From Leucobacter sp. Ag1 (GTDB taxonomy: Bacteria > Actinomycetota > Actinomycetes > Actinomycetales > Microbacteriaceae): a stretch of DNA of 64,000 nt. The stretch covers positions 1 to 64,000 of the forward strand of contig NZ_LAYO01000109.1 in assembly GCF_000980875.1 (NCBI RefSeq), read 5' to 3'. This document shows, in pieces, positions 42,625 through 50,967 of this stretch (position 1 is the first letter of the stretch; each line of letters opens with the position of its first letter). The notes beneath the pieces were generated by a model, which made no database searches, had not been told where the DNA came from, and saw nothing but the letters and a program-made list of their open reading frames with translations. Made by a program: the position numbers and the translations under genes.

Positions 42625-43248
42625 TCAGTCCGCGACGTATCCGGGACGCCGCTCGGGCGGGATCCCCAGCGCGAGCTCGGCGTAGCTCCGCACCGCCTCC
42701 CGGCACTCCTCGCGCGGCGTCAGGTCGCCGATGAGCGGGTAGAGGTCGTAGGCGTCCTCGAGCGCGACGAGGTTGCGGGCGATGGTCCCCGGGGGCGAGG
42801 CGAGCTCGAACTCCCCGACGCCCGCGCCGATCTCGACGAGGGTGCGGTAGAGCATCACCTGGCGCTCGTTGAGGGCGCGGTGCTCGGCGATGTACTTGGA
42901 GTGCTCGGCGAGGATCGCCACGCTCTCGTACACCTGGCGCAGCTCGTCGCTGATGGTGTCGGGCACACCGGCCTCGATCATGGCGTAGATGCGCTCGGTC
43001 GCGGTGAGCGGCAGGTCGAGCACGCGTCTGCGCTGCTCGACGAACTCCTCGCGAGCGCCCGCGACCGCGGTCATCTGCAGTTCGTCGAGCGTCGAGAAGT
43101 AGTGCAGCACGTTGGCCGGGCTCATCTCGGCCTCGGCCGCGACCGCCCGCACGTTGATCGCGCGACGCGGCCGCGACCGCGCGACGCGCCAGAACGCGCG
43201 GATGATCTCATCCCGTCGTTCATGGCGTCGTCGCGCGGTCGCATTCAC
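42625..43248 (-). CDS. TetR/AcrR-family regulator
   Basis: A 207-residue regulator with an N-terminal helix-turn-helix (about 12-58; INVRAVAAEAEMSPANVLHYFSTLDEL) and a TetR-type ligand domain including YESVAILAEHSKYIAEHRALNERQ. GTG 43248 is the only start that keeps the whole helix-turn-helix region; there is no good ribosome site before it. It begins 9 bp after the permease stop on the same strand, so it is probably co-transcribed with that permease and may regulate it together with the divergent DmpA-like gene. Confidence 0.85.
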   Translation of the reverse strand: MNATARRRHERRDEIIRAFWRVARSRPRRAINVRAVAAEAEMSPANVLHYFSTLDELQMTAVAGAREEFVEQRRRVLDLPLTATERIYAMIEAGVPDTISDELRQVYESVAILAEHSKYIAEHRALNERQVMLYRTLVEIGAGVGEFELASPPGTIARNLVALEDAYDLYPLIGDLTPREECREAVRSYAELALGIPPERRPGYVAD

Positions 43249-43257
43249 AGGCCCAGC

Positions 43258-44790
43258 CTATTGCTCGGAGCGGGCCCCGATGGAATCGCGCTCACCTGCG
43301 GACTCCGCGACCTCGTCGACCGGCACGACGCGCACCGACTCGGTGAGCCCGGCGTAGTAGTCGGGCTTGCGGGCCTTCAGCACGAGCGCGACGATGATCC
43401 CGCCGATGAAGAGGATGGGGGTGGGCAGCAGGAGGATCTGGTTGATCGGCCCTTCGAGGCTCGTGACCACGTCGAAGTTCGTGGCGATCAGGATGAAGCC
43501 GACGACGAGCCCGATCGCCCCGAGGATCGGCGCGACGGTCACGCGCCAGACGCTGTGCCCGCGGCGGTCCTTCACGAAGTACCAGACGACGGCGATGGCG
43601 GTCACCGCCTGAGCGAACACGAGTCCCTGCACGCCGGTCGCGTAGGTCCAGAGCGCGAGGCCGAGGAACGGGTCGGCGTTCAGCACGATGGCGATGAGCA
43701 CGCCGAGCGCCGAGAAGGCGCTCAGGGTCAGGCTCGCCACGGCGGGCGACTGTGTGCTGCGGCTGGTGCGGCCGAGCACGCGCGGCAGCAGCCCCTCGCG
43801 ACCGAGCGAGAACAGGTAGCGGGTGCAGGCGTTGTGGAACGACAGCACGCAGGCGAAGAAGCTCGTGACGATGAGGATCTTCATGACGAACGCCGCCCAC
43901 GCCCCGGCCAGGTCACCGGTGCCCTCGATCACCATCGTCTCGAACGCGTCGCTGCGCGCCATCTCGACGACGCCGTTCGCCCCGAATGCGACGGTGAGGA
44001 TCCAGAAGGTGAAGGCGTAGAAGACGCCGAGGAACGCGACCGCGATGATGGTGGCGCGCGGCACGGTGCGCTCCGGCTGCTTCGCCTCCTCGGCGTAGAT
44101 GGCGGTGCTCTCGAACCCGAGATAGGCGCCGAAGCCCATCACGAACAGCGCGCCCGCGCCGGTGGCGAAGAACACGTTCTTCGGTTCGAACGAGGCGAGG
44201 CTCCACGGCTCGGGGCCGCCGTTCGCCATGGCGGCGAAGGCGAGCACGAGCAGGATCGCGACCTCGAGCGTGAGCAGCACCGCGAGCACCTTCGCCCCGA
44301 CGTCGATCTTGCGGTAGCCGAGGAACGCGACGATCGCGACGGCGATGAGCGACCAGACGCCCCAGGGCAGGTCGATGTGCAGCAGCTCCTTGAATGTGAA
44401 CTGCGCGAAGAAGCCGATGAACCCGTAGAACGAGATCACGAGCGAGATGTAGGCGAAGACCGTGACGGAGGAGACGCCGAGACCGAACGGCTTGCCGAGC
44501 CCGCGCGAGACGTAGGCGTAGAAGGCGCCCGCGTTGCGCACGCTCTTCGACATGGCGGTGAAGCCCAGCGCGAAGAAGATGAGCACGACCGCGCAGAAGA
44601 GGATCGCACCGGGTGCGCCGATGCCGCCCATGCGGAACGAGGTGATCGCGCCGCTGGCGATCACGGTGAGGGGCGCGGCCGCCGAGATCACGAAGAACAC
44701 GATGTCCCACGTGCCGAGGCGGCCGGTCGCGAGACGCCCGCCCGACCCCGCCTCCGGGGCCTGCGACGAGTGCGATGTTGAGGCGGTCAT
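43258..44790 (-). CDS. APC-superfamily amino acid/amine permease
   Basis: A 510-residue permease with about 12 helices. The start of helix 1 is GTWDIVFFVISAAAPLTVIASG, and RNAGAFYAYVSRGLGKPFGLG and GFESTAIYAEEAKQPERTVPRA are typical of amino acid permeases of the AAT/APA type. AAGGAG lies 8 bp before ATG 44790. It is divergent from the DmpA-like peptidase at 44906 and paralogous to the permease at 46265. It probably imports an amino acid, amine or small peptide-derived compound. Confidence 0.9.
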   Translation of the reverse strand: MTASTSHSSQAPEAGSGGRLATGRLGTWDIVFFVISAAAPLTVIASGAITSFRMGGIGAPGAILFCAVVLIFFALGFTAMSKSVRNAGAFYAYVSRGLGKPFGLGVSSVTVFAYISLVISFYGFIGFFAQFTFKELLHIDLPWGVWSLIAVAIVAFLGYRKIDVGAKVLAVLLTLEVAILLVLAFAAMANGGPEPWSLASFEPKNVFFATGAGALFVMGFGAYLGFESTAIYAEEAKQPERTVPRATIIAVAFLGVFYAFTFWILTVAFGANGVVEMARSDAFETMVIEGTGDLAGAWAAFVMKILIVTSFFACVLSFHNACTRYLFSLGREGLLPRVLGRTSRSTQSPAVASLTLSAFSALGVLIAIVLNADPFLGLALWTYATGVQGLVFAQAVTAIAVVWYFVKDRRGHSVWRVTVAPILGAIGLVVGFILIATNFDVVTSLEGPINQILLLPTPILFIGGIIVALVLKARKPDYYAGLTESVRVVPVDEVAESAGERDSIGARSEQ

Positions 44791-44832
44791 GAGGGCGACT
44801 CCTTTGTCCGATGCTGCGAGATCCGCGAGTTG

Positions 44833-44887
44833 CTGAACGTTGATCAGAACTTTTCCGATTCGTGAATCCTTTGGGTAGTGTAAACAC
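44833..44887. promoter_or_regulatory. Control region between permease and DmpA-like gene
   Basis: The 115-bp divergent gap contains three small palindromes: CTGAACGTTGATCAG (44833-44847), GATTC-GT-GAATC (44857-44868) and GTGT-AA-ACAC (44878-44887). It is more AT-rich than its surroundings. Promoter boxes were not assigned with confidence. Confidence 0.45.
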
Positions 44888-44905
44888 AAACGAGAGGATT
44901 GAACA

Positions 44906-46063
44906 ATGTTTGAAGACTCGCTCAGCGCTGACGAGCAAGCCGGCATCGCGATCCGCGCACGGGACCTGGGTGTCCCGTTCGACGGCGAACCCGGCCGATG
45001 GAACGCGATCACCGACGTTCCCGGCCTCGAGGTCGGCTTCAGCACGATCGTGTCCGACGGACCGGCGCCCGCCCGCACCGGGGTGACGGCGATCCTCCCC
45101 CGCGGGCGCGAGCACGCGGGCCTCCCCTGCGCGGCGGGTGTCGCGGTGCTCAACGGCAACGGCGAGCTCACCGGCCGCAGCTGGATCGAGGAGTCCGGTC
45201 AGTTCCAGACCCCGATCGGGATCACCAACTCGCACTCCGTCGGTGCCGTGCACTCCGGGATCGATCGCTGGATGGCCGAGCACCACCCGAGCAGCGCCGC
45301 GGCGTGGATGCTCCCCGTCGTCGGCGAGACCTGGGACGGCTACCTCAACTCGATCAACGCCGAGCATGTGCGCCCCGAGCACGCGACGGCGGCGCTCGAC
45401 GCGGCGAGCGGCGGCCCGGTCGCCGAGGGCAACGTCGGCGGCGGGACGGGCATGAACTGCTACGGCTTCAAGGGCGGCACCGGCACCTCCTCGCGCGTGG
45501 TGCGGATCGGCGATCGGCGCTGGACGGTCGGCGTGCTGCTGCAGGCGAACTTCGGCAGCCGCTCGGAGCTCCGCATTGCAGGCCGCCCGCTCGGCCGGGA
45601 CTCGCAGGCGCCGAACCCGATGGAGACGAGCGGCTGGTTCGAGCGCGAGGCCGGTCCCGGCGCCCGCGCGGTCGCCGGCGCGGGCAGCGTCATCGCGATC
45701 GTCGCGACCGACGCCCCGCTCCTCCCGGACCAGTGCGCGGCGCTCGCGCGCCGGGTCCCGCTCGGTCTCGCGCGCACCGGCACCACGGGCAGCCACTTCT
45801 CGGGCGACATCTTCCTCGCGTTCTCGACGGCGAACGCGGGGGCCCTCGGCTCGCGCATGAGCACCGCCGGGCCCGACGTCGAAGAGCTCTCGCACCTCGC
45901 CTGGGGGCGGATCGACCCCTTCTACGCGGCCGTCGTCGAGGCGACCGAGGAGGCCGTGCTCAACGCGCTGGCGGCCGCCGAGGACACCGTCGGGCGAGAC
46001 GGGCACGAGAGCTTCGCCCTGCCCCACGACGAGGTGCGCGCGGCGTTCGCGGCGAGCGCCTGA
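44906..46063 (+). CDS. P1-family (DmpA/BapA-type) aminopeptidase (copy 2)
   Basis: A 385-residue paralog of the peptidase at 2401. It keeps VLNGNGELTGRSW, IGITNSHSVGAVH, PVVGETWDGYLN, EGNVGGGTGMNCYGFKGG and AGSVIAIVATDAPLL. The predicted self-cleavage pair is G260/S261, the same numbering as copy 1. AGAGGA precedes ATG 44906. Flanked on both sides by APC permeases, it may process imported peptides or amino acid amides, or free an amino acid that the permeases handle. Confidence 0.9.
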   Translation: MFEDSLSADEQAGIAIRARDLGVPFDGEPGRWNAITDVPGLEVGFSTIVSDGPAPARTGVTAILPRGREHAGLPCAAGVAVLNGNGELTGRSWIEESGQFQTPIGITNSHSVGAVHSGIDRWMAEHHPSSAAAWMLPVVGETWDGYLNSINAEHVRPEHATAALDAASGGPVAEGNVGGGTGMNCYGFKGGTGTSSRVVRIGDRRWTVGVLLQANFGSRSELRIAGRPLGRDSQAPNPMETSGWFEREAGPGARAVAGAGSVIAIVATDAPLLPDQCAALARRVPLGLARTGTTGSHFSGDIFLAFSTANAGALGSRMSTAGPDVEELSHLAWGRIDPFYAAVVEATEEAVLNALAAAEDTVGRDGHESFALPHDEVRAAFAASA

Positions 46064-46136
46064 GCCGCCCCGGCCGCCCCGCGGAGCACCGTCAGACGGC
46101 CGGGAACCGGATTACTTGAAGCTGAGCGCTTTCGGA

Positions 46137-46167
46137 CATGGCCTGTGCGCGCAGCGACCAGGCCATG
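46137..46167. promoter_or_regulatory. Inverted repeat upstream of the second permease
   Basis: CATGGCCTG and CAGGCCATG are perfect 9-bp arms around a 13-nt spacer, 97 bp before the permease start at 46265. TAGACT at about 46184 could be a -10 box. Operator or leader structure; nothing else is seen in this 201-bp gap. Confidence 0.4.
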
Positions 46168-46264
46168 CCTTCGCGCCCTTCCTAGACTCGGGGGCACTCG
46201 AACCTCATCGGCGACGACGCCGGCGCGCGACGAAGACGCTGCGCGCGGGAAGGATGACCTGCTC

Positions 46265-47800
46265 ATGACCGCTTCAACCACCGACGCCCCGGCGACGCAC
46301 GATCCGGGGCTCAGCCGCCGGACGCTCGGCGTCCCATCGATCACGCTGATGATCATCGCCGCGTCCGCACCGCTCACCGTGGTCGCGGGCGGCGTCACCA
46401 CCTCCTTCGCGGTGACCGGCTCCCTCGGCGTCCCGCTCGGCTTCGTCGTGATCGCAGTGATCCTCACCGTGTTCGCGGTCGGCTACACCGCCATGGGCCG
46501 CTACATCACCAACGCGGGCGCGTTCTACGCCTACATCTCGCAGGGCCTCGGCCGCCCGATCGGCGTCGGCGCCTCGCTCATCGCGCTCGTCTCGTACAAC
46601 GCGATGCAGATCGGCGTGTACGGACTCTTCGGATTCCAGCTCTCGATGTTCCTCGAGGCCAAGTTCGGCTTCTCGTCGCCCTGGTGGCTGTGGATCCTGC
46701 TCTGCATCGTGGTCGTCGGCGTGCTCGGCGTGAACCGCATCGACTTCTCGGCGAAGGTGCTCGGCGTGCTCGTCGCCCTCGAGTTCCTGGTCGTGATCGT
46801 GTTCGACGTCGTCTCGCTCGCCGTCGCGCCCGAGGGCGTCACTGCGACCACGCTGAACCCGGCGGAGCTCTTCGGCCCCTCGCTCGGCATCGTGCTCGTC
46901 TTCGGCGTAGCCGCGTTCATGGGCTTCGAGGGCGCCGCGATCTACGGCGAGGAGGCGAAGGACCCGAAGCGCACCGTGCCGCGGGCGACCTACGCCGCCG
47001 TCGCGATCATCGGTCTCTTCTACGCGTTCAGCGCGTGGGCGTTCTCGGTCGGCATCGGCCCGTCGAACATCGTCGCGAAGTCGCAGGAGTCGGGCCCCGA
47101 CCTGATGTTCGTGTTCATGAACAGCCACGTCAGCGTGATCTTCGTCGACATCATGAACATCCTGTTCCTCACGAGCCTCTTCGCCTCGCTGCAGTCGTTC
47201 CACAACGCGGTCGCCCGCTACTTCTTCTCGCTCGGCCGCGAGGGCGTGCTGCCCACCTGGTTCGCGGGAACCTCGAAGCACGGCGCTCCCTGGGCCGGCT
47301 CGGTCGCGCAGACCGTCATCGCACTCGTCGTCACGATCGGCTTCATCTTCTCGGGCGAGGTGTTCGGCGGCGCCGCGGCGCTCGGCGAGCAGAGCTTCCT
47401 CTACCCGGTGCTCACCATGTTCACCTGGCTCACCAACACGGGCGCCATGGGCCTCGTGCTCCTCATGGCGGTCATCGCGGCCGCGGTCATCGGCTTCTTC
47501 CGCAGGGATCGCCGCGGGCTCGGCGCGTGGACGACGGTCGTGGCGCCGCTCGTCTCGGGCCTCCTGCTCGCCTGGGTGTTCGTCATGATCATCGCGAACT
47601 TCCACGTGCAGCTCGGGCAGAAGGAGCCCACGTTCGGCACCTACGTCCTGCCGATCATCGTGGTCCTGGCCGGCATCGTCGGCGTCGCCTGGGGCCTGTC
47701 CCTGCGGCGCCGCAAGCCCGAGATCTACCGCCAGATCGGCCACGGCACCGAGCCGGGTGCCTACGGCACCGAGCTCATCGGCGTCGTCGACGAGCGCTGA
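46265..47800 (+). CDS. APC-superfamily amino acid/amine permease (copy 2)
   Basis: A 511-residue permease with about 12 helices: LGVPSITLMIIAASAPLTVVAGG as helix 1, TNAGAFYAYISQGLGRPIGVG, and AAFMGFEGAAIYGEEAKDPKRTVPRATY, which matches the 43258 protein. ATG 46265 is preceded by GGAAGGA at a slightly long spacing. It is followed by a REP-like hairpin and then a TetR gene. Substrate probably an amino acid or amine. Confidence 0.9.
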   Translation: MTASTTDAPATHDPGLSRRTLGVPSITLMIIAASAPLTVVAGGVTTSFAVTGSLGVPLGFVVIAVILTVFAVGYTAMGRYITNAGAFYAYISQGLGRPIGVGASLIALVSYNAMQIGVYGLFGFQLSMFLEAKFGFSSPWWLWILLCIVVVGVLGVNRIDFSAKVLGVLVALEFLVVIVFDVVSLAVAPEGVTATTLNPAELFGPSLGIVLVFGVAAFMGFEGAAIYGEEAKDPKRTVPRATYAAVAIIGLFYAFSAWAFSVGIGPSNIVAKSQESGPDLMFVFMNSHVSVIFVDIMNILFLTSLFASLQSFHNAVARYFFSLGREGVLPTWFAGTSKHGAPWAGSVAQTVIALVVTIGFIFSGEVFGGAAALGEQSFLYPVLTMFTWLTNTGAMGLVLLMAVIAAAVIGFFRRDRRGLGAWTTVVAPLVSGLLLAWVFVMIIANFHVQLGQKEPTFGTYVLPIIVVLAGIVGVAWGLSLRRRKPEIYRQIGHGTEPGAYGTELIGVVDER

Positions 47801-47813
47801 GCTCCGCGCCCCT

Positions 47814-47875
47814 CGTCGTCCTGCTCGAGGGACGGGTCGCAGGACCCTGCGACTCGTCCCTCGAGCAGGACGACG
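47814..47875. repeat. REP-like palindrome (copy 3), near-perfect 30-bp arms
   Basis: CGTCGTCCTGCTCGAGGGAC(GGGTCGCAGG) pairs with its complement at 47846-47875 with one mismatch around AC. It belongs to the same family as 37411 and 41296, with compensating changes in both arms (GTCGTCCTGCTCGAGG). It begins 14 bp after the permease stop and may also terminate transcription. Confidence 0.75.
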
Positions 47876-47900
47876 TCGTGCCACCGCTACGCTCGAACGC

Positions 47901-48440
47901 ATGAACGACGCCTCCGGCCGCACCGCCCTGCTGCACGCCACCATCGTGGTGGTCGCCTCGGGCGGCCTGCGCGCGCTCACCTATCGCGCCGTCGCGGCCG
48001 AGGCGGGGGTGTCGCACGGCCTGGTCCGGCACCACTTCGGCAGCCGCGATCAACTCATCGCCGAGGCCATGGAGTTCGCGATCGACGAGAGCCTGCGTGG
48101 CTCGAACATGCTCGAGAGCGGGCTCACCGTCGACGCGTTCGCCGCCGGCATCGAGTCGCTGGCCGACCGCGACAGCGAGATCCAGTCGTTCCAGTACGAG
48201 CTCCTGCTCGAGTCGCGCAGGCGCCCCGAGCTTCGCTCGCTCGCGGAACGCCACTACGGCGCCTACCACGACGCGATCACGCGCCAGCTGGCGCGGCTCG
48301 GCGTCGAGGATCCCGAGCTCGCCGAACTGATCTGGTTCGCGCTCGACGGCATCGTCTTCAAGCAGCTGGTGCTGCCCGAGAACGCCGGTGCGGCGCTGAG
48401 CCGGATCCGCGCGCTGATCGCCGACGCAGCGCAGCGCTGA
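47901..48440 (+). CDS. TetR/AcrR-family regulator
   Basis: A 179-residue regulator. Its helix-turn-helix is at about 10-55 (LRALTYRAVAAEAGVSHGLVRHHFGSRDQLIAEAM), with a short all-helical ligand domain (SEIQSFQYELLLESRRRPELRSLAERHY). ATG 47901 follows the REP-like palindrome with only a poor ribosome site. It stands 150 bp before the ornithine cyclodeaminase-family gene, whose promoter holds a perfect 20-bp palindrome; this TetR protein is the natural candidate to bind it. Confidence 0.87.
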   Translation: MNDASGRTALLHATIVVVASGGLRALTYRAVAAEAGVSHGLVRHHFGSRDQLIAEAMEFAIDESLRGSNMLESGLTVDAFAAGIESLADRDSEIQSFQYELLLESRRRPELRSLAERHYGAYHDAITRQLARLGVEDPELAELIWFALDGIVFKQLVLPENAGAALSRIRALIADAAQR

Positions 48441-48489
48441 GCCGCAGCCGGATCCCGCGGATTCCCAGCCCGAATCCGCACGCGCACCC

Positions 48490-48518
48490 TTGACTATCCA
48501 ATTGGATAGTCTTAGGCT
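48490..48518 (+). promoter_or_regulatory. Promoter with perfect 20-bp palindromic operator
   Basis: TTGACT (48490-48495) and TAGGCT (48513-48518) are separated by 17 bp and fit a sigma-70-type promoter. GACTATCCAATTGGATAGTC (48492-48511) is a perfect palindrome covering the end of the -35 box and almost all of the spacer, so a bound repressor would exclude RNA polymerase. It lies 72 bp before the GTG start at 48590. Confidence 0.75.
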
Positions 48519-48589
48519 GAAGCGCCTCCGTCGCCGCTCGGGCACCGCCCGGCGGGACATCGAGACCAGACCCGAAGGGACACACCGCC

Positions 48590-49720
48590 GTGCCGAACAC
48601 CGCCATCGAATTCCTCTACCTGTCGGAACCCGACATGATCGCCGCCGGCGTGACCGACATGGCCGCGTGCGTCGACACCATGAGCGAGATGCTCGTCGAG
48701 TTCAAGCGCGGCGACTACCGCATGGCCGGCGTCGAGAACGACCTGCACGGCGCCCAGATCTACTTCCCCAAGGAGTCGCCCTTCGCGGGGATGCCCCTCG
48801 ACGGCCCCGACCGCCGGTTCATGGCGATGCCCGCATACCTCGGCGGCAGCTTCCAGATGGCCGGCTGCAAGTGGTACGGCTCCAACACCGAGAACCGCAA
48901 GCTCGGCCTCCCCCGCTCGATCCTCATGTTCACCCTCAACGACAAGGACACGGGCGCCCCGCTCGCGCACATGTCGGCGAACCTCCTCAGCGCCTACCGC
49001 ACCGGCGCGATCCCGGGCATCGGCGCCCGTCACCTCGCCCGCGAGGACGCGCACGTCGTCGGTATCGCGGGTCCCGGCCCGATGAACCGCACCTCGCTCG
49101 AGGCGCTCATCGCGGTCCGTCCGGGCATCGACACCATCCGGGTGTTCGGTCGCAGCCAGGGCAGCATCGACGCCTACATCGCCTGGGCGCAGCAGCAGTT
49201 CCCGCAGATCACCTCGGCCGAGCAGGTCGATTCGCTGCGCGGCGCAGTCGAGGGCTGCGACATCGTCAGCATCGCGATCCCCAGCCCCTCCGGCACCGAG
49301 AACTACCCCACCGTCGAAGAGGCCTGGGTCAAGCCGGGCGCGCTCGTGCTCTGCTCGGCGCACCTCGGCGTCGAGGAGTCGCTCGTGCGCAAGGCCCGGC
49401 ACGTCGCCGACGCGAGGAGCATCTACCAGGCCTGGGCCTCCGAGATCCCGGGCAACGCCCACGACGTCGTCGGCATCTGGGGCATGCACCTCGTCGACCG
49501 CGTGCGCGACGGACGCATGACCCCCGAGCAGTTCGAGGACCTCGGCGAGATCATCGACGGCGATACCCCGGGCCGCACGAACGACGACGAGATCTTCATC
49601 TACTCGGTCGGCGGCATGCCGGTCGAGGACGTCGCCTGGGCCACCCGCGTGTACCGCAACGCGGTCGAGCGCGGCATCGGGACGAAGCTGAAGCTCTGGG
49701 ACGAGCCCGCGCTCGCCTGA
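48590..49720 (+). CDS. Ornithine cyclodeaminase / mu-crystallin family protein
   Basis: A 376-residue protein of the ornithine cyclodeaminase family. KWYGSNTENRKLGLPRSILMFTLND and ANLLSAYRTGAIPGIGARHL are the substrate-side blocks, and GIAGPGPMNRTSLEA is the NAD-binding glycine motif. Relatives act on ornithine, lysine, alanine, or imino acids made by oxidases. GTG 48590 has GAAGGGA upstream. It is 52 bp from the amine-oxidase-like gene, with which it probably forms an operon: the oxidase would make an imine and this enzyme could reduce or deaminate it. That pairing is inference. Confidence 0.88.
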   Translation: MPNTAIEFLYLSEPDMIAAGVTDMAACVDTMSEMLVEFKRGDYRMAGVENDLHGAQIYFPKESPFAGMPLDGPDRRFMAMPAYLGGSFQMAGCKWYGSNTENRKLGLPRSILMFTLNDKDTGAPLAHMSANLLSAYRTGAIPGIGARHLAREDAHVVGIAGPGPMNRTSLEALIAVRPGIDTIRVFGRSQGSIDAYIAWAQQQFPQITSAEQVDSLRGAVEGCDIVSIAIPSPSGTENYPTVEEAWVKPGALVLCSAHLGVEESLVRKARHVADARSIYQAWASEIPGNAHDVVGIWGMHLVDRVRDGRMTPEQFEDLGEIIDGDTPGRTNDDEIFIYSVGGMPVEDVAWATRVYRNAVERGIGTKLKLWDEPALA

Positions 49721-49772
49721 GCCCGGCCGGACGAACCGAACAACGACACGAGCAGCGGAGAAGAAGGAACGA

Positions 49773-50954
49773 ATGGACCTGCAGAAGACCAACGTCGTCG
49801 TCATCGGCGCGGGCACGGTGGGCTCGATGGCCCTGTGGCAGCTGAGCAAGCGCGAGGGCGTCGACGTCGTCGGCATCGAGCAGTACGGGCGCGTGCACTC
49901 GCACGGCTCCTACGCCGGTGAATCGCGCGTGTTCCGCACCGCGGTGCACGAGGGCGGCACCTACGTGAGCATGATCCAGCGCTCGCGCGACCTGTGGCGC
50001 GAGCTCGAACGCGAGTCGGGTCGCAGCATCTACCTCGAGGCGGGCTGCCTGAGCATCGCTCCCGAGGGCTTCCCCGATCTCGTCACCGCGCTGGGCACGG
50101 TGCAGGAGTTCGGGATACCGCACCGCACCCTCACGACCGAGGAGCTGCGTCGCGAATACCCCCAGCACCTCGTGCAGGACGGCGACATCGGCCTGCTCGA
50201 CGCGCACGGCGGCGGGCTCCGCCCCGAGGTCGCCGTGATGAGCGCCCTCGACATCGCCGAGCGGAACGGCGCGCGCCTGTTCTTCAACACCGCGGTGCTC
50301 GGGATCGAGGAACGCGCGGACAGCGTGGTCGTGCGCACCACTCAGGGATCCTGGCTGGCCGACACCGTCGTGGTGGCGTCCGGATCGTGGTCGGGGCGCC
50401 TCTCGCCCGAGCTGCACGATCTGCTGCGCCTGCAGGTGCTGGGGCTCACCTGGTTCATGCCGCGCGACCCCGATGCGTTCGTGCCCGAGCGGTTCCCGGC
50501 GTTCCTGCGCGATTCGGGCCCGGTGCACTTCTTCGGCGCTCCGAGCTTCGACGGCTACGCGTTCAAGGCGTGCACGAACCCCGAGTGGCCCGTGTTCCGC
50601 GACCCCTCCGAGGTGCCGACGTCGCACACCCGCGAGGAGCTCATCAAGATCGGGCAGCGGGCCGCCGAACTGTTCGACGGGATCAACCCCGAGCCGGTGC
50701 GCCAGAGCGTGCACCACTGCGCCTACACGCCCGATCGCCTGCCGGTCGTCGACGTGAACGCGAGCGGACGCGTGGTGACGATCGCCGGCCTGTCGGGCCA
50801 CGGCTTCAAGTTCTCGCCGCGCCTCGGCGAGTTCGCGGCCGCGCTCGCGACCGGTTCGTCGCCGGCCGACGCGGGTATCGATCCGCGCTTCGCGCTCGCG
50901 TCGCACCTGGAGCGGCTCGCGGTGCTCGGCGCCTACACGGGCGGCGGGCACTAG
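49773..50954 (+). CDS. Sarcosine / N-methyltryptophan oxidase-like flavoenzyme
   Basis: A 393-residue FAD-dependent amine oxidase of the monomeric sarcosine oxidase type. The N-terminal GAGTVGS dinucleotide motif, SHGSYAGESRVFRTA and the C-terminal GLSGHGFKFSPRLGE are diagnostic. The Cys in VHHCAYTPDRLP (about residue 315) sits where the family attaches FAD covalently. GAAGAAGGAACGA precedes ATG 49773. It probably oxidizes an N-methyl or secondary amino acid, giving hydrogen peroxide. It converges on ung. Confidence 0.88.
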   Translation: MDLQKTNVVVIGAGTVGSMALWQLSKREGVDVVGIEQYGRVHSHGSYAGESRVFRTAVHEGGTYVSMIQRSRDLWRELERESGRSIYLEAGCLSIAPEGFPDLVTALGTVQEFGIPHRTLTTEELRREYPQHLVQDGDIGLLDAHGGGLRPEVAVMSALDIAERNGARLFFNTAVLGIEERADSVVVRTTQGSWLADTVVVASGSWSGRLSPELHDLLRLQVLGLTWFMPRDPDAFVPERFPAFLRDSGPVHFFGAPSFDGYAFKACTNPEWPVFRDPSEVPTSHTREELIKIGQRAAELFDGINPEPVRQSVHHCAYTPDRLPVVDVNASGRVVTIAGLSGHGFKFSPRLGEFAAALATGSSPADAGIDPRFALASHLERLAVLGAYTGGGH

Positions 50955-50967
50955 CGAGCGCGCCGGC

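Noticed and set aside
42880-44781. Plus-strand 633-codon frame opposite the TetR and APC permease genes
   Set aside because: Composition of Asp/Glu/Arg/His is the antisense of hydrophobic helices; the minus-strand genes have clear family signatures.
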